Below, in pieces: positions 8,717 to 14,204 of a stretch of 56,869 nt of DNA. This DNA comes from a virus. A program made the translations under genes and the position numbers. A model generated the notes under the pieces. The model was not told the DNA's origin. It did not search any database and saw only the letters and a list, made by a program, of their open reading frames with translations. The DNA lies in the IMG/VR virus record IMGVR_UViG_3300030389_001641, positions 1 to 56,869 of that record. One strand, 5' to 3'. The first letter of the stretch is position 1. Each line of letters starts with the position of its first letter.

Positions 8717-9625
8717 TCAATCTTTGACATATTTTGCATATTCTTCAAGAGGAACACCAAGTTTCTTCGCAATAGCAATTTGCGAAGGAGATAGCTTGAC
8801 GGTCCTGCGCCCGGTATTTTTTGTGCGGGATGCGGAAGTATCAGCCGATGCGACTCTGGTGCTTCCCCCGTTTTTAGGAACTGAGTTCTTAAACTTGTGT
8901 GGGAACTCTGCTCTCATTCTTGAATCAATCTCATTATAGTACTCATCGCTCTTTGCGTCAAACCCTTCTTCTTCGGTTAATTTTCTGTGAAGACCGAAGG
9001 CCGCATAAGTCATGATTTCATCTTGACCAAACCATTCATTTTTTTCAGCCCAATTTTTGGCTTTTTCATCTGGTTGAGGTTGAGGTTGAGGTTGAGATTG
9101 TTGTGGCTGTTGTTGTGGTGCTTTTTGCACCTCAACTTTGTTCTGTTCTTGTCTTTGTTTAGCTAATCTGTAACGTTCTTGTTCAACAGTTATTTTAGCT
9201 AAAGCTTGTTGTGCTTCAAATTCCTTCTCTGAATCACCAGCATCTCTGGCTTCTTTAAATAATTGTTTAGCAGAAGAAAGCTGAGATTCTAATCTAGTTC
9301 CATATTCATTAAGATAGCCTGTATCTAAATTAGCTAATCTCTTCTTCAAATCATCATTTTCTGCCTTTACAGTAGCAGCGAAACGTGTAGCTTCTTCTCT
9401 TTCTCTCTCTTCATTACGATATTTTTCTGTAAGAGTTTTTATTCGTTTTTGAACTCTCTTACTATAATCATCTAACTCTTCTTCTTTATCTTCTGGTTTC
9501 TCTTCTGAAACCACCACTTCAGGCGCAGAGGTAGCATTATCTTTTGTATTTGAATCCACAGAAGGATTCTCCTCAACTTTAATTTCAACCTCTTGTTCCT
9601 CTTCAACTTCTACTTTTTGTTCCAT
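8717..9625 (-). CDS. Scaffolding protein
   Basis: 302 residues, extremely acidic N-terminus (Glu/Val/Lys), then a long charged coiled coil from about residue 55 to 175 with Gln-rich text (QQQPQQSQPQPQPQPD), and a basic C-terminal end (RTVKLSPSQIAIAKKLGVPL). Such an acidic, helical, low-complexity protein just upstream of the capsid gene is the expected internal scaffold, with the C-terminal helix contacting capsid subunits. No protease motif is visible, so the scaffold may exit intact. Confidence 0.8.
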   Translation of the reverse strand: MEQKVEVEEEQEVEIKVEENPSVDSNTKDNATSAPEVVVSEEKPEDKEEELDDYSKRVQKRIKTLTEKYRNEEREREEATRFAATVKAENDDLKKRLANLDTGYLNEYGTRLESQLSSAKQLFKEARDAGDSEKEFEAQQALAKITVEQERYRLAKQRQEQNKVEVQKAPQQQPQQSQPQPQPQPDEKAKNWAEKNEWFGQDEIMTYAAFGLHRKLTEEEGFDAKSDEYYNEIDSRMRAEFPHKFKNSVPKNGGSTRVASADTSASRTKNTGRRTVKLSPSQIAIAKKLGVPLEEYAKYVKD

Positions 9626-9634
9626 AATATATCC

Positions 9635-10111
9635 TTAAACGTGTTTAATATCATCTGGCTCTAAAATTTTAGCAATTACTTCGTCATCATTTATAATACG
9701 AACTTCACCGCCCTCAATTCTAAACCTAGATCCAGCATATCTTCCTATACAAACCCATTCTCCTTCTAAACACCAAGGATTTGGATCTTCTCCAAATTTA
9801 TTTGGATCTTTATAAGCTAAAGGGCCAATCTTTAAAACATAAGCCACAACAGTAGCTAACGCTTCTCTTTCCCTAATTTGATCGGGAATATGTAACCCTT
9901 TTTCTGTTGTAGCCTTACCTTGATAAGGCATAACTAACAACCTCCACCCCGTAGGTTGAGGAAGTCTATCTACCAAAGATTTATCTAATAAGCTAGGATC
10001 TAAAACTTTGTTTTTAGGATCTACGTATGCGCTGTCTAAATCAACGTTGTTTTTCTTTTCTTTGTTTATTTTTTGCGCCACATGATCAGGAACGTAAAGT
10101 GTCTTCGTCAT
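9635..10111 (-). CDS. GroES/Cpn10-like co-chaperonin
   Basis: 158 residues. A 45-residue charged extension precedes a Cpn10-type domain: PQPTGWRLLVMPYQGKATTE, then GLHIPDQIREREA..ATVVA, VLKIGPLAYKD, WCLEGEWVCIGRYAGSRFRI and EVRIINDDEVIAKI, ending the beta barrel. This parallels the GroES order (R.LV..., GGI.IP, G.V.A.G.G, GD.V.F, ...I...D.LA.I). Known phage homologues (T4 gp31, RB49 CocO) work with host GroEL to fold capsid protein. Located next to scaffold and capsid, it probably does the same here. The start overlaps the upstream stop by 26 bases. Confidence 0.75.
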   Translation of the reverse strand: MTKTLYVPDHVAQKINKEKKNNVDLDSAYVDPKNKVLDPSLLDKSLVDRLPQPTGWRLLVMPYQGKATTEKGLHIPDQIREREALATVVAYVLKIGPLAYKDPNKFGEDPNPWCLEGEWVCIGRYAGSRFRIEGGEVRIINDDEVIAKILEPDDIKHV

Positions 10112-10298
10112 AGTCTGCGTTGTTCTCCAGCAAGGACTTGATTTCCTCTTTAGCGAAAGAGAGTCCTTGTGCCTCTCCCACTAATTGACGGTACTGCTCG
10201 TGATTCTGTACACCGCCACTTATTAACACCATTGAGATATCTTGCTCACGCTGTTCTATCTTCTTATATAGGTATTTTGCAAAATTTACAACATCCAT
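10086..10298 (-). CDS. Small helical protein of the head module
   Basis: 70 residues, two predicted helices: VVNFAKYLYKKIEQREQDIS and an EQYRQLVGEAQGLSFAKEEI segment, ending in acidic residues. Similar short proteins occur between the portal and scaffold genes of many marine podoviruses; their function is not known to me. It overlaps the Cpn10-like gene by 26 bases and abuts the preceding gene, so it belongs to the same transcript. Confidence 0.7.
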   Translation of the reverse strand: MDVVNFAKYLYKKIEQREQDISMVLISGGVQNHEQYRQLVGEAQGLSFAKEEIKSLLENNADYDEDTLRS

Positions 10299-10568
10299 TT
10301 AACAGTTCCAAGCTCTTAGTGCTTTATTTATCCTACTATTTGGATCTCTAGCCGTTTTCTTAGACGTTAGTTTCTTCTTCATACCTTTCATTCTAGCGCA
10401 GAAAGACTTCCTTCTAGCGGCATCTTTCTTTGTCTTAGGTTTAGGTGCGGGTGGCTTTAATTTGCCACCAGTAGCTCGATTATAAGAAGCTCTGCCCTTT
10501 GCATTCAAACCACCTTTAGGGTTCTTACCTTCTTTTCTTTGCCAAGCAGGACTTCTTTTTCTAGCCAT
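10299..10568 (-). CDS. Small basic phage protein (KEGKNPKGGLNAKGR motif)
   Basis: 89 residues, strongly basic. It contains RKEGKNPKGGLNAKGRASYN, TGGKLKPPAPKPK, RRKSFCARMKGMKKKL and a final ALRAWNC. I recognise this as a short protein family widespread in marine phages (I believe catalogued as DUF6321, not verified). Basic composition suggests nucleic acid binding, perhaps to packaged DNA; the conserved Cys pair (SFCARM and WNC) could bind metal or form a bond. Function unknown. Confidence 0.75.
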   Translation of the reverse strand: MARKRSPAWQRKEGKNPKGGLNAKGRASYNRATGGKLKPPAPKPKTKKDAARRKSFCARMKGMKKKLTSKKTARDPNSRINKALRAWNC

Positions 10569-10721
10569 TTAGCCAATGTGCGGTTTTTGATTTGTTTTTA
10601 CAATAACCGCTCCTCCATTTTTAAAACCAGTGGTAGAATAACCCATTTTATTTACAACCTCTGGTGCTTTTTTTGCAAGTTTAGCTAATCCAGGATTTTC
10701 TTCCTTATCTATTTTTTTCAT
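10569..10721 (-). CDS. 50-residue basic protein with GFKNGG motif
   Basis: Short frame from ATG at 10721, which overlaps the upstream stop as ATGA, to TAA directly before the next ATG. The protein begins MKKIDKEENPGLAKLAKKAP and includes NKMGYSTTGFKNGGAVIVKT. The tight junctions on both sides and the shared K-NGG motif with neighbouring small proteins argue that it is a real gene. Function unknown; possibly a virion DNA-binding or capsid-filling peptide. Confidence 0.7.
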   Translation of the reverse strand: MKKIDKEENPGLAKLAKKAPEVVNKMGYSTTGFKNGGAVIVKTNQKPHIG

Positions 10722-11401
10722 GATTCATTCTCCTCTTGTGCATATAAATTATCAAAAGTTATTCTTGGGTCAAGGTAGCTATTGTGTATTTCAGCAGCAT
10801 GAAGGTGTTGACTTGGTTTAAAATCTGGCGCACCCTCTCCTGTTTCCCATAAAGCAGGACTTGTGGCTCTTACTCGATTATTAGGTAGAGCGACTATATT
10901 TCCTGTCCATTCTCCTGCATCTGTAAGTTGTAGCACATGACTTTGTTTATGTTGAGCTGCATCATCTGCTATGTCACTATCTGTATAGTCTACTGTAAAT
11001 AAATACTTTCCTTGATAAAACTCTCCATCTATCTTACACATCCAAGGACTAGAACTTACTCTATCCATTTTTATAACAGAATGATGACGAGAACTGCAAT
11101 CCCAAGGTTGTACCAAGTGTGTTTCCATCAAAGTAGGCCATTCTTGTAGTGGTATATCTGCCACTAATGCTGTAATAGGCATTCTCGCCCACATAGCACC
11201 ACCATGAACAGTATCCTCTGGTTCCCCATCTGGTTCACAACCAGTGAACACAATTTGAAAACTTAAACACCTATCCGGTATAGTATTTACTGCAATAGCG
11301 AGACCATGGAGAAACTCTCCATGGTATCTCTGATGATTACAAGTAAATTCCTTTCTTACCCAACATTTAAAATGAGGGATGTTACTAATTAAATAAGACA
11401 T
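10718..11401 (-). CDS. Conserved hypothetical protein (227 aa)
   Basis: Soluble protein rich in His, Trp and Cys: YLISNIPHFKCWVRKEFTC, HGEFLHGLAIAVNTIPDRC, GGAMWARMPITALVADIPL, QPWDCSSRHHSVIKMDRVSS and QHLHAAEIHNSYLDPRIT. Many of these residues look conserved-type (metal or nucleotide site?), but I cannot match a known fold. It lies among small basic virion genes and is joined by TAATG and ATGA overlaps. Proteins with this beginning recur in marine viromes; role unknown. Confidence 0.75.
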   Translation of the reverse strand: MSYLISNIPHFKCWVRKEFTCNHQRYHGEFLHGLAIAVNTIPDRCLSFQIVFTGCEPDGEPEDTVHGGAMWARMPITALVADIPLQEWPTLMETHLVQPWDCSSRHHSVIKMDRVSSSPWMCKIDGEFYQGKYLFTVDYTDSDIADDAAQHKQSHVLQLTDAGEWTGNIVALPNNRVRATSPALWETGEGAPDFKPSQHLHAAEIHNSYLDPRITFDNLYAQEENES

Positions 11402-11613
11402 TAAGATTTTTTAATTGTATATCCCATTTTATTAGCCATAGCTCTGAGTTGTGCCACTGTCATTTTTTTGGCTCCACCCATGCTACCACCTTTGGTTTTG
11501 ACTCTACCACCGTTGCGAAAGCCTTTAGACATAACTTTACCGCCACCACGATAACCTTTAGTCATGACCTTACCGCCATTACGCATACCTTTAGTTTTCA
11601 TTTTTCCCATCAT
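11401..11613 (-). CDS. Basic 11-residue-repeat protein
   Basis: 70 residues. After MMG it holds four tandem 11-residue units: KMKTKGMRNGG, KVMTKGYRGGG, KVMSKGFRNGG and RVKTKGGSMGG, then a short non-repeat tail MTVAQLRAMANKMGYTIKKS. Very basic and Gly-rich, so probably disordered and nucleic-acid or membrane binding. The tail resembles that of the 10569-10721 protein (NKMGYSTTG). ATGA overlap upstream and TAATG downstream support expression. Function unknown. Confidence 0.75.
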   Translation of the reverse strand: MMGKMKTKGMRNGGKVMTKGYRGGGKVMSKGFRNGGRVKTKGGSMGGAKKMTVAQLRAMANKMGYTIKKS

Positions 11614-11891
11614 GATTTTTTTCTCCTTCTAACTGATTTAACTCTTCTGGGTTTTCCTGCAGGTTGTCCGAGCTTATTTTTTTGTCGGATTCTGGATCTT
11701 TTCTCACTTGCTGTGAGTTCTGACGCTGTTTTGGGAGTTTTAGAACTGATTCTCTTAGAGGGGCGACAATATGGAGTACCCCGTTTTTCACCCTTGCGAC
11801 GGCCACACGCTTTCCCCGTTTTGACATCTTTCCAATCTTCCTTAAACCAACGTTTTAATGCTAAACCTTCTTTTGTTTTTCGTACAGCCAT
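11610..11891 (-). CDS. Basic Cys protein, DUF5872-like
   Basis: 93 residues: KEGLALKRWFKEDWKDVKTG, then ACGRRKGEKRGTPYCRPSKR and SKTPKTASELTASE, ending in an Arg/Lys tail. This WFKE.W.DV...CGR...G..PYCRPS.R pattern is a small family shared by phages and large eukaryotic viruses, which I believe is DUF5872 (from memory). The two Cys and basic tail suggest a compact metal-linked or nucleic-acid-binding peptide. It sits within the row of basic virion proteins. Confidence 0.75.
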   Translation of the reverse strand: MAVRKTKEGLALKRWFKEDWKDVKTGKACGRRKGEKRGTPYCRPSKRISSKTPKTASELTASEKRSRIRQKNKLGQPAGKPRRVKSVRRRKKS

Positions 11892-11897
11892 TTTTAT

Positions 11898-12185
11898 CTA
11901 TCCAGTTTTTTTATGCTTATTTCTAAGAAACTGTTTTGCTCTTTTAGCAATACTCGCTTGTTGTTTTTTACCTGCTACTTTAGCTCTTTGTTCCATAACT
12001 GTCAAAATTTGTATTTTTCTGGCATAAGGTTTTTTAATATTCTTAACTTTTCTAACAGTATCTTGTGCATCTTTAACTGTCGCATATTTAATTCTAACAG
12101 TATCTTTTGGATTTTCATCTGTGTATAACCTTCTATCTGAACCTTTTGGTTTCTTACCAGTTCCTACTTTTGGATCCTTCGCCAT
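11898..12185 (-). CDS. Basic small phage protein (MAKDPKVGTGKKPKG)
   Basis: 95 residues. The N-terminus MAKDPKVGTGKKPKGSDRRL followed by YTDENPKDTV is a recognisable recurrent phage motif. The rest is helical and Lys/Arg-rich (KKPYARKIQILTVMEQRAK, SIAKRAKQFLRNKHKK). It probably binds nucleic acid; in other marine phages it lies in the same neighbourhood of the portal module. TAATG overlap with the upstream gene. No enzyme motif. Confidence 0.75.
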   Translation of the reverse strand: MAKDPKVGTGKKPKGSDRRLYTDENPKDTVRIKYATVKDAQDTVRKVKNIKKPYARKIQILTVMEQRAKVAGKKQQASIAKRAKQFLRNKHKKTG

Positions 12186-12472
12186 TAAACCATCTTTGTT
12201 ACTTTTCTTCTACTAGAATCAACAGCACCACAACCAGCAGCTACTATACCACCCGGTTTAAATTTTTTAGGTGGTAATCTTTTCGGATTATCTATAGCAG
12301 CAATAATACCACCCTCTGCTTTTTTAACTGTTTTCTTTTTTTTCTTTTTGCCACCAGTACCATAATTTGCTGCACCTACTTTTCGGCATTTAGCAATAGC
12401 TCCACTAGCATAAGCACTAGGAAAAACTTTATATCTGGCTTTTACTTTATGATAACAAGCGTCTTTTGGCAT
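12185..12472 (-). CDS. Small Cys-containing basic protein (DACYHKVK motif)
   Basis: 95 residues. The first half reads MPKDACYHKVKARYKVFPSA followed by YASGAIAKCRKVGA, a motif known from many marine phages and some large viruses with unknown function. A poly-Lys stretch (GGKKKKKKTVKK) links to a second half with PPKKFKPGGIVAAGCGAVDS. The C-terminal GG-containing part resembles the NGG motifs in the neighbouring repeat proteins. Likely virion or nucleoid associated; function unknown. Confidence 0.75.
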   Translation of the reverse strand: MPKDACYHKVKARYKVFPSAYASGAIAKCRKVGAANYGTGGKKKKKKTVKKAEGGIIAAIDNPKRLPPKKFKPGGIVAAGCGAVDSSRRKVTKMV

Positions 12473-12495
12473 ATCGTTTACTCACTTTCTAAAAT

Positions 12496-12897
12496 TTATT
12501 TAGTTAATCCTTTTTGTTTTTCATAGGTTCTTAATGAACCTATTCCCAACATTCCACCCAAAACAGTTAAAAGAGTACCCATCTCAAAACTAGGCAAATC
12601 GGGTATGTCCATACCAATCAAAGCTACTATAAAAATAATAACTGGCTGAAGAATAAAATGATAGCAAAAAGCGATCCCACAGACCCAACCAACGAAAGGA
12701 CGCCAGCCACCTTTAAACAGGCTTCCACTAGCCGCTTCTGCTGTATTAACTTTAATTTGAGCGAGGGCCAACTCTTGAGCGTGTTTCTCTGACATGGTTG
12801 CAATCTCATGTGATAACTTTCTTTTGAGATCTTGGTCAGGTATCGCTTTGTCTAGTATCTTAGATACTGGTTGTATAAGATTATCTAATAGCCCCAT
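12496..12897 (-). CDS. Holin, GTA 3-TM family
   Basis: 133 residues. A helical N-terminus (LLDNLIQPVSKILDKAIPDQ and an Ala/Glu-rich helix) is followed by the family signature SLFKGGWRPFVGWVCG, then hydrophobic segments around residues 70-90 and 105-120 (MGTLLTVLGGMLGIGSLRT), ending EKQKGLTK. This matches the holin family first described from gene transfer agent release modules. It would form membrane lesions that let the transglycosylase or M15 enzyme reach the wall. Distant from both enzymes but on the same strand. Confidence 0.8.
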   Translation of the reverse strand: MGLLDNLIQPVSKILDKAIPDQDLKRKLSHEIATMSEKHAQELALAQIKVNTAEAASGSLFKGGWRPFVGWVCGIAFCYHFILQPVIIFIVALIGMDIPDLPSFEMGTLLTVLGGMLGIGSLRTYEKQKGLTK

Positions 12898-13055
12898 TAT
12901 TCAAACATCGCCCTAATTTTACTCGCACTATCTAATTTATGTATTTTCTTATTTCTATCATACATTTTTTTAGACTCAACCACTTGTGGTGGTTTTCTAT
13001 TTTGAAGCATTGCTTTTGCAATAGGATTAACTCTAATAATTTTTGGTTTTATCAT
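12897..13055 (-). CDS. 52-residue basic phage protein
   Basis: Frame from ATG at 13055 (ATGA overlap with the preceding small gene) to TAA at 12897 (TAATG with the holin). The protein reads MIKPKIIRVNPIAKAMLQNR then KPPQVVESKKMYDRNKK. The pattern NP.A..........VV..KK.Y.R..K is shared by tiny proteins in many phages, function unknown. The two exact junctions make it a convincing gene despite its size. Confidence 0.75.
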   Translation of the reverse strand: MIKPKIIRVNPIAKAMLQNRKPPQVVESKKMYDRNKKIHKLDSASKIRAMFE

Positions 13056-13207
13056 CTTTTTTTCCTAGTTTTTGAATGAGATTTTTTATATCTAGTTCTT
13101 TGATCTTTTTCTATTTTTGATAAAGTTCTTGCTTGTTTTGAGTGTAATTTAGATGCTTTTTTTAAACCTCCAATTACTTTTTTTAATGGTTTAGTATAAT
13201 GTGGCAT
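13052..13207 (-). CDS. 51-residue Lys-rich protein
   Basis: Starts at ATG 13207, two bases after the upstream stop, and ends at TGA 13052 overlapping the next ATG. Sequence begins MPHYTKPLKKVIGGLKKASK and stays Lys/Arg-rich to the end (SHSKTRKKR). Probably a nucleic-acid-binding or charge-neutralising peptide of the virion; no family assigned. Confidence 0.65.
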   Translation of the reverse strand: MPHYTKPLKKVIGGLKKASKLHSKQARTLSKIEKDQRTRYKKSHSKTRKKR

Positions 13208-13209
13208 AA

Positions 13210-13584
13210 TTATCGATCTCCCTTTGCTTGTACAGAAACATCATTGTTTCTTTTACTGTAAGCAGTAGCTCCCATGAATACAGAAACAACGGCTGCTTGT
13301 GAAACAAAAAAAGTATTTAAAAATCCACTAAACATATTAATTCTATCTGTTTCAATGAAAGGTGTCATCAAAATTCCAACAAAGATAACCATAGAACCCA
13401 TAGCAACCCACGCCATGTATCTTTGTTGATCTTGCATCTTATCTAAATTCTCATGAATCTCTCTACGATGCTCTAACTCTTCCATTTTTTGAGCCATGGC
13501 TATCTCACCATCTGTAATTTCACCATCGTTATCTATATCTACGTACTCCCACGCACTACCTTTTTGTAACTTCTTTTGTGTCAT
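13210..13584 (-). CDS. Membrane protein with EF-hand-like loop
   Basis: 124 residues. Residues 16-28 read DIDNDGEITDGEI, a full EF-hand calcium-loop pattern (D.D.DG.I...E). A charged helix follows, then two hydrophobic segments at about 54-74 (RYMAWVAMGSMVIFVGILM) and 85-107 (FLNTFFVSQAAVVSVFMGAT). I have seen similar two-TM proteins in marine podoviruses between portal and holin. It could be a calcium-responsive membrane or lysis-timing factor; that is inference. Confidence 0.75.
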   Translation of the reverse strand: MTQKKLQKGSAWEYVDIDNDGEITDGEIAMAQKMEELEHRREIHENLDKMQDQQRYMAWVAMGSMVIFVGILMTPFIETDRINMFSGFLNTFFVSQAAVVSVFMGATAYSKRNNDVSVQAKGDR

Positions 13585-13688
13585 TTATGAAAATTCCATC
13601 CTGGTTCTATAAAAAACGTTTCTACCCATGCTAAAAGAATAATTCCTATTAGTATAGCTAATTTTACTATGTCCTGTCTAGGGTTCAT
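13581..13688 (-). CDS. 34-residue single-TM peptide
   Basis: Very short frame from ATG 13688 (TAATG with the upstream stop) to TGA 13581 (ATGA with the next start). MNPRQD precedes one hydrophobic helix (IVKLAILIGIILLAWVETFF), then IEPGWNFHK. Size, single helix and neighbourhood (two other membrane proteins and the holin) fit a small lysis-regulating or membrane peptide. The exact junctions support it as real. Confidence 0.7.
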   Translation of the reverse strand: MNPRQDIVKLAILIGIILLAWVETFFIEPGWNFHK

Positions 13689-14164
13689 TAAAGATATGTC
13701 CATAGCACATATGCAGCACCAAAAGCGGAACCCACTACTATCAAACCAATAAAGAACATAGCAGCCATTTCCATAAACTCTTCTTGTTGTTGTTTTTTAA
13801 CTTTTATTCTTTCTTTTTCTGCAGCTTTAGCAGCTTCTATTCGTTTTGCTCTTTCTGTGATAATTGTCTGCCAAGTGCCATGACCAAAACGCTGATCTAC
13901 CAAAACAGATATATTATACATCTCTTCAGCAGCTAGTTTAGCATCAATAATCTCATTGGCTACATTCTTAACACCAAATTGCTCTGCAATAGACATTCCA
14001 TCCTTTTTGTTTCTTTTTTTGTCCAACTGGTTCTTACCTTCAAACAAATCATCTATTTGTTGAGCAATATCAGAAATATCTTTAGCAGTGGCTATATTAT
14101 CTTTAATAAATGCCACACTCTGTTTGACAAGTTGAATACCAGTTACAATATCTCCAAGCACCAT
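13688..14164 (-). CDS. Coiled-coil protein with C-terminal TM helix
   Basis: 158 residues: amphipathic N-terminal helix (VTGIQLVKQSVAFIKDNI), Lys/Asp-rich linker, Ala/Glu/Lys coiled coil around 105-128 and a C-terminal transmembrane segment (MFFIGLIVVGSAFGAAYVLW). Such tail-anchored proteins follow the portal gene in several marine podovirus genomes. Function unknown; membrane-associated by the visible anchor. Forty bases separate it from the portal stop. Confidence 0.7.
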   Translation of the reverse strand: MVLGDIVTGIQLVKQSVAFIKDNIATAKDISDIAQQIDDLFEGKNQLDKKRNKKDGMSIAEQFGVKNVANEIIDAKLAAEEMYNISVLVDQRFGHGTWQTIITERAKRIEAAKAAEKERIKVKKQQQEEFMEMAAMFFIGLIVVGSAFGAAYVLWTYL

Positions 14165-14204
14165 GGGAATACCAAAAAGTTTAAATTGTTAATTAAAGCG
14201 TGGA

